Assembly (NCBI RefSeq): GCF_018310695.1
Contig: NZ_JAGXCY010000029.1
Span: 1 to 63,321 of the forward strand
Direction of reading: 5' to 3'
Length of the DNA: 63,321 nt
Origin: Paenibacillus sp. Marseille-Q4541
GTDB lineage: Bacteria > Bacillota > Bacilli > Paenibacillales > Paenibacillaceae
Shown one piece after another: positions 9,421 through 18,660 of the stretch (position 1 is the stretch's first letter; every line of letters begins with the position of its first letter). Under the pieces are notes generated by a model. The model did not search any database and was not told the origin of the DNA. It saw nothing but the letters and a program-made list of their open reading frames with translations. The position numbers and the translations under genes are program-made.

Positions 9421-10143
9421 ATGATAACAAAATCTATTCCGAACTTGTTTACCTTAGGTAACCTATCTCTCGGAATGATTGCCATCCTGCTTGCATCCGA
9501 AGATCACTACAGTTTAGCCGCCATTATGGTGGTTGTAGCGATGTTATTGGATGGACTGGATGGTCGAATTGCCAGAGCTTTAAATGCTCAGAGTGATTTT
9601 GGCAAAGAGCTTGACTCCCTGTCGGATATGATCTCTTTTGGAGCTGCACCTGCTTATATTATGTACACCGTTTCATTCCATGAGGCACCTGTTGCTCTTG
9701 CTTGGATTGTAACGTGTTTATTCCCAATTTGCGGGGCTTTGAGATTGGCACGTTTTAATGTACGGCCGGGAATCCCAGGTTACTTTACGGGGTTACCTAT
9801 TCCTGCTGCAGGCGGCGTCCTAGCCACTTTATCTCTATTTAGTAAAGATATCTCAGCTCCTTTTATGATGATTGCTACTTTATTGTTAGCTTATCTGATG
9901 ATTAGCTCATTAAAGTATCCTAATCTAAAAAAAGTGGGCTTGCCCAAGAAAGCGGTTTGGATCGCTCCGCTTGTAGTCCTGTTCTCTATTGCACTAGCTG
10001 TCTTGTTCTCAGAACAGCTATCCATGCTAGTATTTATTCCTCTCGTACTTTATGCCATCTATGGTATGACTCATAACATTGATCTTATTCTGGCTCGAAG
10101 TCGCAAAAGGAAAAAGAAAAGGGAGCAAGATGAATCCCTTTAA
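9421..10143 (+). CDS. pssA: PssA, CDP-diacylglycerol-serine phosphatidyltransferase
   Basis: About 240 residues, very hydrophobic, with six or seven predicted membrane segments. The CDP-alcohol transferase signature is complete: D44, D47-G48, A51-R52, G61, D65, D69. It makes phosphatidylserine, precursor of phosphatidylethanolamine, in the membrane. I prefer the ATG at 9421 (AGGTGA at 9411-9416) over the GTG at 9418, which would touch the ribosome site. The basic C-terminal tail (RSRKRKKKRE) is cytoplasmic. Its place after disA is a Paenibacillus-like arrangement rather than a B. subtilis one. Confidence 0.92.
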   Translation: MITKSIPNLFTLGNLSLGMIAILLASEDHYSLAAIMVVVAMLLDGLDGRIARALNAQSDFGKELDSLSDMISFGAAPAYIMYTVSFHEAPVALAWIVTCLFPICGALRLARFNVRPGIPGYFTGLPIPAAGGVLATLSLFSKDISAPFMMIATLLLAYLMISSLKYPNLKKVGLPKKAVWIAPLVVLFSIALAVLFSEQLSMLVFIPLVLYAIYGMTHNIDLILARSRKRKKKREQDESL

Positions 10144-10218
10144 TGTATGGTAGCAAAAGGAACATGTAGAAGACGGATGAGACACCGTTAGTGAAGACAA
10201 ACGGAATGATCTAGATAA

Positions 10219-10265
10219 GAAAAAGCATTTACTTTCCTTTAATCAGGAAGGTAAATGCTTTTTCA
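10219..10265. terminator. Bidirectional terminator between convergent genes
   Basis: AAAAAGCATTTAC-TTCCT pairs with AGGAA-GGTAAATGCTTTTT with a short loop. A-run and T-run flank the stem, so it can stop both pssA (plus) and the converging minus-strand gene. Confidence 0.9.
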
Positions 10266-10334
10266 TTTTTATTATAACTCATTGAGCAGATGGGCTGTGT
10301 AGATTGTACATTACTGAAACGTTTCTTAGGTGAC

Positions 10335-10730
10335 CTAGGAAAGGTTGAAAATACCAAGTGTAGAACACTTTTTGGCTTCATTTTCAATCACATCTTCCAA
10401 TTGAATGTCTAGCAGATTGCACAGTGCTGACATATAGAACAAATTACGTCCTAATTCTGAGCTGATAACTTCTTTGCATTGGTCACACAGCTCACCGTGT
10501 ACATGCGTTTGTACCGAAGATTTAGCATCTTCCAGATTGCCATTATGAGCGTAAGATTGCTTGGTCGCATGCAGTTCAATACAACCGCAGTCTGTAATGG
10601 CTTTGGAAACAGCTCGGTTAACAGAAGCGTCGGCTTGTCCTGTCTTGGACAAAACGTCAATGAGACTTCGGTGGCGAAGCAACAGTTCGGATACTTGAGT
10701 CTGGAACGTTTGCAAACTTGATGCGCTCAT
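10335..10730 (-). CDS. Conserved hypothetical protein with paired cysteines
   Basis: 131 residues, the only minus-strand gene in the first 59 kb. I do not recognise a named family with certainty. Visible: an N-terminal helix, a CxC pair (C48, C50), a CxxC pair (C82, C85) that could bind a metal, and a C-terminal helical stretch SELGRNLFYMSALCNLLDIQ (91-110) that resembles the EELGD-type helix of MazG-like all-alpha NTP pyrophosphohydrolases. The ATG is preceded on the minus strand by AGAGGTGA. It has its own spacers and a shared terminator, so it is probably expressed alone. The MazG link is inference only. Confidence 0.8.
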   Translation of the reverse strand: MSASSLQTFQTQVSELLLRHRSLIDVLSKTGQADASVNRAVSKAITDCGCIELHATKQSYAHNGNLEDAKSSVQTHVHGELCDQCKEVISSELGRNLFYMSALCNLLDIQLEDVIENEAKKCSTLGIFNLS

Positions 10731-10923
10731 ATCATTATTTCACCTCTGGTTATCAGTTGAACTTATTATATGCCACCACGCAATCCATTTTCAACCATCA
10801 TTTACAGGTTAATGGGAAGGGTGATTGTGTGAATACCTGTAAAAATACCTCTTTCTAAGGATTAGGACCAGAAAAATTGGATCATACTGGATAAAGAAAA
10901 AGTAATGAAGGAGGTGTAGGGAC

Positions 10924-12012
10924 GTGTGGAAAAAACTTGTTTTTATTTTCACCGGGCTTTGCGGAGCGTGGTCTGGTTATGCGCTTTATCATTCAGTAGG
11001 ACAAACGGTCCCTTGGTCTAGAGAGGTATCTGATACACTAGGAATAGGAACAACATTAACATTATTTATGGTGCTAGGTGCCACATTTTTTGTCCTGGTA
11101 TGTAGGATGCTTGGATCTATTCTTGATCTACGGGTTGAAGAAGGGGTCTCTAAACTTGCACGTGTTCCCATGGGAGAACTTGCAGCGGGGGCACTAGGGC
11201 TTGGCATAGGGTTATTGTTCTCGTTACTTCTTTATCCTTCCGTTAACTGGCTTGGTAGACCCGGAGACTTGCTTCAAGTGGCGCTCATGCTCGTATTCGG
11301 TTATATGGGTCTTCGTGTTGGTTTGGCAAAGAAAGAGGATCTCGGTTCATTCTGGACCTCTGGAAGATGGAATACGGGTACGGTGAATGAGGAAAGACGG
11401 ATTGAAGAACATAAAATACTTGATACCAGTGTCATTATTGATGGACGAATTGCTGATATTTGCAAAACAGGATTCATTGAAGGGACTATTGTTATTCCTG
11501 AGTTTGTGCTTGAAGAGCTGCAGCATATTGCAGATTCCTCTGATCTTCTGAAAAGAAATCGTGGACGCCGAGGTCTCGACATCCTTAATAAAATCCAAAA
11601 GGAACTCGAGATTAAGGTACTGATTTACGAGGGGGATTTTGAAGAAATCTCTGAAGTGGATAGCAAGCTCGTCAAGCTGGCAAAAGTACTGCAGGGCAAA
11701 GTAGTGACGAATGATTTCAACCTCAACAAGGTATGTGAGTTACAAGGGGTTTCCGTACTTAATATTAATGATCTTGCCAACGCGGTAAAACCAGTAGTTC
11801 TCCCTGGTGAGGAAATTATGGTTCAGATTATTAAGGATGGAAAAGAACATGGACAAGGTGTTGCCTACTTGGATGATGGAACGATGATTGTCGTTGAGGG
11901 AGGACGCGAGTATATCGGCACGATGATGGAAGTTCTTGTGACGAGTGTACTGCAAACTTCTGCAGGTCGGATGATTTTTGCTAAGCCGAAACTGTTGGAA
12001 AAAGCGCAATAA
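10924..12012 (+). CDS. Membrane PIN/TRAM domain protein (YacL family)
   Basis: 362 residues from a GTG behind GGAGGTG. Three or four membrane segments fill the first ~130 residues. A PIN nuclease-like domain (about 143-265) follows with conserved acids in ILDTSVIIDGRI, EFVLEELQ and VTNDFNLNK. The C-terminus (about 285-350) is a TRAM RNA-binding domain. Members are thought to be membrane-tethered ribonucleases, but the target is unknown. Same position as yacL in Bacillus, upstream of ispD. Confidence 0.9.
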   Translation: MWKKLVFIFTGLCGAWSGYALYHSVGQTVPWSREVSDTLGIGTTLTLFMVLGATFFVLVCRMLGSILDLRVEEGVSKLARVPMGELAAGALGLGIGLLFSLLLYPSVNWLGRPGDLLQVALMLVFGYMGLRVGLAKKEDLGSFWTSGRWNTGTVNEERRIEEHKILDTSVIIDGRIADICKTGFIEGTIVIPEFVLEELQHIADSSDLLKRNRGRRGLDILNKIQKELEIKVLIYEGDFEEISEVDSKLVKLAKVLQGKVVTNDFNLNKVCELQGVSVLNINDLANAVKPVVLPGEEIMVQIIKDGKEHGQGVAYLDDGTMIVVEGGREYIGTMMEVLVTSVLQTSAGRMIFAKPKLLEKAQ

Positions 12013-12085
12013 AGCGTTATGATGGAGAGTAAGTGTCCACGTATTGGATACTGACAGATAACGGACAAGGCAGGGGTTTATGCAC

Positions 12086-12781
12086 ATGACGAAATCATGG
12101 GGGGTAGTCATTGTCGCAGCAGGACGTGGATCACGAATGAAAACGAGTGAGAGCAAACAGTTTCTGCTGCTGCAAGACAAACCTATATTTATACATACAC
12201 TTGAAGTGTTTAGTCGCATGCCTATGATTAAGGATATTGTTGTGGTAACAGGTGCAACCGATGTGGAGCGGTGTGAAGAATGGATTAAGCAAACGGGACT
12301 TTATGATCATCGTACTCGAGTTGTTGAGGGCGGCAAAGAACGACAAGAGTCGGTGTATGCGGGTCTCCAGATGCTGAGTACGGATTATGTACTCATCCAC
12401 GATGGGGTCCGGCCTTTCGTACAATCTGAACACATTGAAGCTTGCATGAAGGCTGCGGCGTTATCTGGAGCTGCGGTACTTGCTGTTCCCGTCAAAGATA
12501 CAATCAAGCAAGTAAGTGCAGAGGGAATAATAACTGCGACCCCCGATCGGAGCAGTCTGTGGAGCATTCAAACCCCACAGGCTTTTCGTCTTTTAGAAGT
12601 AATAGAGGCGCATAAACAGGCAGCAGAATCAGGTTTTGCAGGAACAGATGATGCGATGCTGGTTGAACGTCTGGGAGGACAGGTTAAGGTTGTAGAGGGT
12701 AGTTATACCAATATCAAGATCACAACACCGGAAGATCTAGATTATGCTGCATTTATGCAAAAAAGGGAGAGAGAACAATGA
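12086..12781 (+). CDS. ispD: IspD, MEP cytidylyltransferase
   Basis: About 231 residues of the nucleotidyltransferase fold. The N-terminal AAGRGSRMKTSESKQF is the CTP-binding loop; IHDGVRPF is the conserved metal/substrate segment. It joins CTP to 2-C-methyl-D-erythritol 4-phosphate in the non-mevalonate isoprenoid pathway. Start chosen at 12086 (AGGGG nine bases upstream); an ATG at 12080 is too close to that site. It overlaps ispF by four bases (ATGA), so the two are translationally coupled. Confidence 0.95.
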   Translation: MTKSWGVVIVAAGRGSRMKTSESKQFLLLQDKPIFIHTLEVFSRMPMIKDIVVVTGATDVERCEEWIKQTGLYDHRTRVVEGGKERQESVYAGLQMLSTDYVLIHDGVRPFVQSEHIEACMKAAALSGAAVLAVPVKDTIKQVSAEGIITATPDRSSLWSIQTPQAFRLLEVIEAHKQAAESGFAGTDDAMLVERLGGQVKVVEGSYTNIKITTPEDLDYAAFMQKREREQ

Positions 12782-13266
12782 TTCGAGTAGGACAAGGTTT
12801 TGATGTCCATCAGTTGGTGGAAGACAGGCCATGTATTATCGGCGGAGTGACTATTCCTTATGAGAAAGGCTTAATCGGCCACTCCGATGCAGATGTACTG
12901 CTGCATGCGATCAGTGATGCGATCCTTGGCGCTCTGGGCCTAGGAGATATTGGTAAGCATTTTCCTGATACCGATCCGGTATTCAAGGATGCTGACAGCT
13001 TGAAGCTGCTTGAGCGAGTGTGGGAACTAGCAGAAGAACGCGGTTATCAGCTCGGAAATGTGGATTCCACAATTATTGCTCAGAAGCCGAAAATGGCTCC
13101 TTATATTCCGCAAATGGCGGAGATTATTGCTAAGGCACTTCATGCTGAAGTATCGCAAGTCAATGTGAAGGCGACTACAACAGAACAGTTAGGCTTTACA
13201 GGACGGGGAGAGGGGATCGCAGCGCAATCGGTTGTCTGCCTGATTCAACCTGTGCTATCATCTTGA
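12778..13266 (+). CDS. ispF: IspF, MECDP synthase
   Basis: 162 residues, typical for the family. Metal ligands are the D and H of GFDVHQ near the N-terminus and the H of HSDADVLLHA; the loop GDIGKHFPDTDP is conserved. It cyclises the IspE product to 2-C-methyl-D-erythritol 2,4-cyclodiphosphate with release of CMP. Its start lies inside the ispD stop, giving stoichiometric expression of two nearby pathway steps. IspE is not in the window. Confidence 0.96.
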   Translation: MIRVGQGFDVHQLVEDRPCIIGGVTIPYEKGLIGHSDADVLLHAISDAILGALGLGDIGKHFPDTDPVFKDADSLKLLERVWELAEERGYQLGNVDSTIIAQKPKMAPYIPQMAEIIAKALHAEVSQVNVKATTTEQLGFTGRGEGIAAQSVVCLIQPVLSS

Positions 13267-13290
13267 GATAAACAATTCGGAGGGGATATT

Positions 13291-14745
13291 ATGAGCACGG
13301 AAGTCCGCGTGCGTTACGCGCCAAGCCCGACAGGTCACTTACATATCGGGAATGCAAGAACGGCGCTTTTTAATTATTTGTATGCTAGAAACCAAGGTGG
13401 AAAATTGATTATTCGTATTGAAGATACCGATGTGAAACGGAACATTGAAGGCGGAGAAGAAAGTCAGCTCACGTACCTAAAATGGCTCGGTATCGAATGG
13501 AATGAAAGTGTTGACGTGCCAGGGGAGTATGGTCCTTATCGTCAAACTGAACGCCTCGATATTTATCGTGAATATTGGCAAGATCTGATTGACCGTGGAC
13601 TCGCTTATCGCTGCTACTGCACTGAAGAAGAGCTAGAGCAGGAGAGAGAAGAGCAGACAGCACGTGGAGAAACTCCGCGTTATTCTGGTAAACACCGTAA
13701 TTTAACGGAAGAAGAGCGTCAGGCATTTGAAGCAGAAGGCCGTGTACCAAGCGTACGTTTCCGTGTGCCGGATGAAAGAGTGTATACCTTTGACGATATG
13801 GTAAAAGGAACGATCTCATTTAATTCCAAAGAGTCCGGTGACTTCGTCATTGTCAAAAAAGACGGGATTCCTACCTATAACTTTGCGGTTGCAGTAGATG
13901 ACTATTTGATGAAAATCACGCATGTTTTACGCGGTGAAGATCATATCTCTAATACGCCGAGACAGTTAATGATCTATGAAGCACTCGGTTGGGAGCCCCC
14001 AATCTTTGGCCACATGACGCTGATCGTGAATGAGAATCATAAGAAACTCAGTAAACGGGATGAGTCTATTATCCAATTTATTGAGCAATATGATAAGCTG
14101 GGCTACTTGCCGGAAGCAATGTTTAACTTCATTTCCTTGTTAGGCTGGTCTCCGGAAGGTGAAGAGGAGATTTACAGTAAGGAGGAGCTCATCAAGATCT
14201 TTGATCCGAACCGTCTTTCGAAATCTCCGGCAGTATTTGATACACATAAGCTAGCGCATTTGAACAATTCTTATATTAAAAATGCAGAAACAGATCGTAT
14301 TGCTAAGCTTGCCATTCCGCATTTGCAAAAAGCTGAGTTGTTGCCTGCCGAGCTTACAACAGAACAGGAAAACTGGGCAAAGGAATTGGTAGCTCTTTAT
14401 CAGGAACAAATGACAGCTGCCTCCGATATCGTGGAATTATCTGCATTATTCTTCAAAGATAAAGTAGAATTTGAAGGCGATGCAGCTACTGTACTCGAAG
14501 AAGAGCAAGTTCCTGTTGTGCTTCGTGCTTTTGCTGATAAAGTGGCAGTGGAAGAAGATTTCTCTGCATCACGTATGGCTGCACTTATTAAAGAGGTTCA
14601 AAAAGAAACAGGCTTTAAAGGGAAACAGCTTTTCATGCCAATTCGTGTGGCTCTTACGGGACAGACGCATGGTCGTGATTTGAATGCTACCATCTACTTG
14701 TTGGGCCGTGAGAAAGTTCTTTCTCGTCTGAATGCACGACTGTAG
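13291..14745 (+). CDS. gltX: GltX, glutamyl-tRNA synthetase
   Basis: 484 residues, class I synthetase. HIGH-type motif PSPTGHLHIGN lies near the N-terminus and the KMSKS-type motif KKLSKRD near residue 252. In most Bacillales this enzyme also charges tRNA-Gln with glutamate for later amidation; whether it does so here depends on gatCAB elsewhere. It starts at an ATG with GGAGGGG, 24 bases after ispF, and precedes the cysE T-box as in B. subtilis. Confidence 0.96.
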   Translation: MSTEVRVRYAPSPTGHLHIGNARTALFNYLYARNQGGKLIIRIEDTDVKRNIEGGEESQLTYLKWLGIEWNESVDVPGEYGPYRQTERLDIYREYWQDLIDRGLAYRCYCTEEELEQEREEQTARGETPRYSGKHRNLTEEERQAFEAEGRVPSVRFRVPDERVYTFDDMVKGTISFNSKESGDFVIVKKDGIPTYNFAVAVDDYLMKITHVLRGEDHISNTPRQLMIYEALGWEPPIFGHMTLIVNENHKKLSKRDESIIQFIEQYDKLGYLPEAMFNFISLLGWSPEGEEEIYSKEELIKIFDPNRLSKSPAVFDTHKLAHLNNSYIKNAETDRIAKLAIPHLQKAELLPAELTTEQENWAKELVALYQEQMTAASDIVELSALFFKDKVEFEGDAATVLEEEQVPVVLRAFADKVAVEEDFSASRMAALIKEVQKETGFKGKQLFMPIRVALTGQTHGRDLNATIYLLGREKVLSRLNARL

Positions 14746-14786
14746 GACAATAGATGATAAAAGTAATAAACGGAATATTCTTGTTC

Positions 14787-14815
14787 TTGTCAGCAGGAGT
14801 TGTTTTCGTTAAGAT
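14787..14815 (+). promoter_or_regulatory. Putative promoter of the cysE-cysS unit
   Basis: TTGTCA, 17 bases, TAAGAT, ending about 35 bases ahead of the first T-box stem. The -10 is not ideal, but the position fits a transcript that begins just before stem I. Confidence 0.55.
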
Positions 14816-14850
14816 ATAAGAAATAATAAGGAATGATCGATAATATAAAC

Positions 14851-15177
14851 AGCTGTGAGCAGGAGAAGTAGGCGGTATGAAAGTGAACCAGAGAAGATGA
14901 TCAGGAAAGGTCTTAGGGCCTTCTGGGCTGGAAGTCATCTCACAATCTACCGATCGAAAATGCGCCTGGGAGCTGCGCCTCCGAACCTGGCCCCTTGTTA
15001 TAGCAGGGACACGTCAGGTAGGTAGCGACGTCTCGTCCTCGTTACCGGACGTCCAAGATAGTTATTTGTTCTTGGCTTGTCATATGGCAAGTGAAATAAG
15101 ATCAAATGCTAAGCAGAGTGGAACCGCGGACTTATGACGCCTCTGCAGCCTATATAGGCTGCAGAGGCGTTTTTTTT
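14851..15177 (+). promoter_or_regulatory. T-box riboswitch, cysteine specific
   Basis: The T-box sequence AGAGTGGAACCGCGG is at 15115-15129, followed by a perfect 14-bp terminator (ACGCCTCTGCAGCC at 15137-15150 with GGCTGCAGAGGCGT at 15157-15170) and eight T. Stem I can close CAGCT (14851) on AGCTG (about 14971), with the specifier loop GAAAA-TGC at 14956-14963; TGC is a cysteine codon, matching the genes downstream. The TGGA at 15119-15122 complements the UCCA end expected of tRNA-Cys. Uncharged tRNA-Cys should favour the antiterminator and switch on cysE-cysS. Confidence 0.93.
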
Positions 15178-15237
15178 CATAGACCTGCAAGGAATTCGAA
15201 ATTAAGACGGTGCATCATGCCAAAGAGGGGAACGGAC

Positions 15238-15921
15238 ATGTTTAGAAAACTGAAATCGGATATTCAGGCAGTATTTGATAACGATCCCGCAGCAAGAAGC
15301 TGGTTTGAGGTCATCTTTACGTATTCCGGCTTGCATGCGATCTGGGCTCATCGACTGGCTCACCGTTTTTACCGTAAAGGATGGTTTACCGTAGCGAGAA
15401 CCATCTCACAAGCGAGTCGTTTTACAACAGGTATTGAAATTCACCCTGGTGCCACCATTGGAGAGAGGCTCTTTATAGATCATGGCATGGGTGTGGTCAT
15501 CGGAGAAACTTGCGAAATTGGTGACGATGTCGTCATTTACCAGGGAGTGACTTTAGGGGGAACAGGTAAAGAAAAAGGGAAAAGGCATCCCACAATCGGG
15601 AATAATGTCGTTATTTCTTCCGGATCTAAAGTACTTGGTTCTTTTAAAGTGGGGGATTATAGCAATATTGGTGCTAACTCGGTTGTATTAAAAGAAATTC
15701 CGCCTAACAGCACGGTAGTAGGTATTCCCGGTCGCATAGTAAAACGGGATGGTAAACGGATCGATCGTTTAAGCCATCAGCTCCCCGACCCGATTATTGA
15801 TTCCATGCGTGAGCTTCAGCTCGAGATTCACGAACTTCGCGAGGAACTGAAGATGCTGAAATCTAAACAGCAACCGGATTGTCCTGAAAAAGAACCAGCT
15901 GTTCGTGGTAACAAAGCGTAA
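15238..15921 (+). CDS. cysE: CysE, serine O-acetyltransferase
   Basis: About 227 residues. N-terminal helices are followed by a left-handed beta-helix of hexapeptide repeats (from IEIHPGATIGERLFIDHG onward) with the catalytic HGMGVVIGE region. It makes O-acetylserine, the carbon acceptor for sulfide. I start at the ATG of MFRKLKSD behind AGAGGGG; the open frame extends upstream through the T-box terminator, but that part is not protein. First gene behind the cysteine T-box. Confidence 0.94.
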   Translation: MFRKLKSDIQAVFDNDPAARSWFEVIFTYSGLHAIWAHRLAHRFYRKGWFTVARTISQASRFTTGIEIHPGATIGERLFIDHGMGVVIGETCEIGDDVVIYQGVTLGGTGKEKGKRHPTIGNNVVISSGSKVLGSFKVGDYSNIGANSVVLKEIPPNSTVVGIPGRIVKRDGKRIDRLSHQLPDPIIDSMRELQLEIHELREELKMLKSKQQPDCPEKEPAVRGNKA

Positions 15922-15967
15922 ACGTGGTACAATATAATGATGGAAAAGATCGAAAGGAACGTGACTT

Positions 15968-17365
15968 ATGACGCTTCAAATTTATAACACGCTCACAAGG
16001 CATAAAGATACTTTTACACCCCAGGAACCGGGGAAAGTGAAAATGTACGTTTGCGGTCCGACTGTATATGATTATATTCATATCGGGAATGCAAGACCGA
16101 TGATTTTTTTCGACGTAGTTCGCAGTTATCTTGAGGTTATTGGTAATGACGTGAATTATGTCGTAAACTTCACAGACGTAGATGATAAATTGATTAAAAA
16201 GGCTGAACAACTAGGTACCACGGTACCGGAAGTAGCAGATCGTTTCATTAAAGCTTATTACGAAGATTTAGATGGACTAGGTATTCCAAGAGCAACACAT
16301 AATCCTCGTGTAACTGAAAATATGGATTTGATCATTGATTTTATTAAGCAGCTGGAGGATGAAGGGATCGCTTACGAAAAAGGCGGCGATGTCTACTATC
16401 GTACTCACAAATTCCCGGATTACGGTAAACTATCCAAGCAGAATTTGGATGAACTTCAGTTTGGTATTCGGATCGGCGTCGATGAACGCAAAGAAAATCC
16501 GCAGGATTTTGTACTATGGAAAGCAGCGAAGCCAGGGGAGATTTTCTGGGATAGCCCTTGGGGGAAAGGTCGTCCAGGTTGGCACATTGAGTGCTCTGCT
16601 ATGGCTCGCAATATTTTGGGGGATACACTCGATATTCACGGTGGTGGACAGGATTTACAATTCCCTCATCATGAATGTGAAGTAGCACAATCAGAAGTAT
16701 TAACCGGTAAGCCTCTCGCAAACTACTGGATGCACAACGGTTTTATCCGAATTGATAATGAGAAAATGTCGAAATCTCTTGGTAACGGTATCCTTGTTAA
16801 AGATTTGCGTCAAGAATATAAAAGAGAAGCGATTCGATATTTCATGCTTTCGACACATTATCGTAATCCACTTAATTTTAGTGAAGATATTATGGCTCAG
16901 GCGGAAAATAGTGTGGATCGGATCGCAAATGCGGTTAATAATGTGAAACATCGTCTGAATACAGTTACTATTAACGAAACGATTTCAAAAGAGCGTGAAT
17001 CAAAAATTACGGAAATTCGTAATCAGTTTCATGAAAAAATGCAGGATGATTTCAATACACCGGATGCGATTACCGCTGTTTTTGAATGGGTAAATGAAGC
17101 AAATATGCTTCTTCAGACAGAGGTGGTCAACCGCGCTGATTTGGAAGCGATGCTTGCGTTATTTGAAGAAATGAACTTAGTGCTTCGTGTATACACAGAA
17201 GAAAAAGACGAACTTCATGCTGATGTCGAGAAGCTTATTCACGAACGTGCGGAAGCTCGTAAGGCAAAGGATTGGGCTCGTTCTGATGAGATTCGTGATG
17301 AACTCGCTGAAATGGGTATCGTTATTGAAGATACACCGCAAGGTATAAGATGGCGGCGCAAATGA
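15968..17365 (+). CDS. cysS: CysS, cysteinyl-tRNA synthetase
   Basis: 465 residues, class I synthetase. Motifs: zinc cysteine in VCGPTVYDYIHIGN (with HIGN), a second zinc segment around GWHIECSAM and HHECE, and KMSKSLGN. It charges tRNA-Cys and so is a natural member of the T-box unit with cysE, 46 bases upstream. Its stop overlaps the mrnC start region. The spacer contains an extended -10-like TGGTACAAT that might add a weak internal promoter. Confidence 0.96.
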   Translation: MTLQIYNTLTRHKDTFTPQEPGKVKMYVCGPTVYDYIHIGNARPMIFFDVVRSYLEVIGNDVNYVVNFTDVDDKLIKKAEQLGTTVPEVADRFIKAYYEDLDGLGIPRATHNPRVTENMDLIIDFIKQLEDEGIAYEKGGDVYYRTHKFPDYGKLSKQNLDELQFGIRIGVDERKENPQDFVLWKAAKPGEIFWDSPWGKGRPGWHIECSAMARNILGDTLDIHGGGQDLQFPHHECEVAQSEVLTGKPLANYWMHNGFIRIDNEKMSKSLGNGILVKDLRQEYKREAIRYFMLSTHYRNPLNFSEDIMAQAENSVDRIANAVNNVKHRLNTVTINETISKERESKITEIRNQFHEKMQDDFNTPDAITAVFEWVNEANMLLQTEVVNRADLEAMLALFEEMNLVLRVYTEEKDELHADVEKLIHERAEARKAKDWARSDEIRDELAEMGIVIEDTPQGIRWRRK

Positions 17366-17841
17366 GTGATGAGCAGCTAGTGAATAATGATGTTCAAGGA
17401 GACAAGGGGTGGATGTTCCCCTTCTCTCCCTCCCGTAAACCTGAGCTCATTCCCCCCATTGCTCTTGCTTATATAGGAGATGCTGTGTATGAGGTCGCAG
17501 TAAGACAATACTTGTTGTCCAAGCCCAACCTTAGACCGAATCATCTTCACCAAAATGCGACAGGTTTTGTATCTGCTAAAGCACAGAGTAGAATTTTGTC
17601 ATATATTGAAAAAGAACTAATGCCTGAAGAATTGGACATTGTGAGACAAGGGCGAAATGCCAAATCGAATGTACCGAAAAATGCAGACGTTCTAGAATAC
17701 AGGCATGCCACTGCTTTTGAATGTCTGATCGGATACTTGTATACGAGCGGTCATCAAGAACGCCTAAGTAAACTTATCGTACTTGGTATTCAAAGTATGG
17801 AGCAGGCAAAAGAAAACGAAGTAGCACAAAAGAAAAAGTGA
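17350..17841 (+). CDS. mrnC: MrnC, mini-ribonuclease III
   Basis: 163 residues (or 159 from the ATG at 17362, which overlaps the cysS stop as ATGA). It is an RNase III catalytic domain without a double-stranded-RNA-binding domain; ALAYIGDAVYEV is the signature with the catalytic aspartate. It matures the 23S rRNA ends in Firmicutes. The first ATG has AAGG at proper distance, so both starts are possible. Its position between cysS and rlmB is conserved in Bacillales. Confidence 0.93.
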   Translation: MAAQMSDEQLVNNDVQGDKGWMFPFSPSRKPELIPPIALAYIGDAVYEVAVRQYLLSKPNLRPNHLHQNATGFVSAKAQSRILSYIEKELMPEELDIVRQGRNAKSNVPKNADVLEYRHATAFECLIGYLYTSGHQERLSKLIVLGIQSMEQAKENEVAQKKK

Positions 17842-17906
17842 ATTATACGAAATAGAGAGCTTCTAAACGTTGATATTTGCACGTTGAAGCTAGGAGGATA
17901 TAGAAG

Positions 17907-18647
17907 ATGGAAGAAGAATGGATTGCCGGTAAGCACTCGGTTATCGAGGCGCTGCGCTCCGGAAGAACGATTAATAAAATATGGATTGCCGAACAGGCTC
18001 AGAAGCATCTCACCTTACCCATCTTTGCTGAGGCAAAGAAGGTGGGCGTGATCATTCAACAGGTAGACAAGCGAAAGCTAGATCAAATGGTACCTGGGAT
18101 TCAGCATCAAGGTGTTGTAGCTCAAGCCGCTCCTTATGAATATGCACATGTGGAAGATCTTCTTGCTGCAGCTCGGGATAAGGGAGAAGATCCTTTTCTC
18201 GTTTTGCTTGATGAAATTGAAGACCCTCACAATCTAGGGTCCATTTTGCGGACTGCTGACTGCACGGGGGCTCACGGTGTAATTGTCCCGAAACGTCGTT
18301 CTGCACAAGTAACTGCAACGGTTTCCAAAACTTCAGCGGGTGCAGCAGAGTATGTTCCTGTTGCTAGAGTAAGTAACTTGGCACAGACGATTGACGACCT
18401 TAAGGAAGCAGGCGTATGGGTAGTCGGTACAGACCTGAAAGCCGAAGAGTCAGTTTTCGGAAACGGTGTATTTACAGGCCCCGTCGCGATCGTAATTGGC
18501 AATGAAGGAAAAGGTATGGGAAGACTCATACGTGAAAAATGTGATGTTCTTCTGAAATTGCCGATGGCAGGCCAGATCAACTCCCTGAATGCTTCTGTTG
18601 CCGCAGGCGTAGTTATGTACGAAGTGCTTAGATCCCGAAAGTCATAA
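17907..18647 (+). CDS. rlmB: RlmB-type 23S rRNA 2'-O-ribose methyltransferase
   Basis: 246 residues. An N-terminal L30e-like substrate-binding domain (WIAGKHSVIEAL) is followed by a SPOUT knotted methyltransferase domain with motif 1 EIEDPHNLGSILRTAD, motif 2 IGNEGKGM and motif 3 LNASVAAGVVMYE. It methylates a guanosine in the peptidyl-transferase region of 23S rRNA, using SAM. The start at 17907 has TAGGAGGATATAGAAG upstream. Same order as in B. subtilis (mrnC, rlmB, yacP). Confidence 0.93.
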   Translation: MEEEWIAGKHSVIEALRSGRTINKIWIAEQAQKHLTLPIFAEAKKVGVIIQQVDKRKLDQMVPGIQHQGVVAQAAPYEYAHVEDLLAAARDKGEDPFLVLLDEIEDPHNLGSILRTADCTGAHGVIVPKRRSAQVTATVSKTSAGAAEYVPVARVSNLAQTIDDLKEAGVWVVGTDLKAEESVFGNGVFTGPVAIVIGNEGKGMGRLIREKCDVLLKLPMAGQINSLNASVAAGVVMYEVLRSRKS

Positions 18648-18660
18648 GGATCAGTAGGAG

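Noticed and set aside
15106..15237. cysE N-terminal extension
   Set aside because: This part of the frame is the T-box antiterminator and terminator; the protein begins at 15238.
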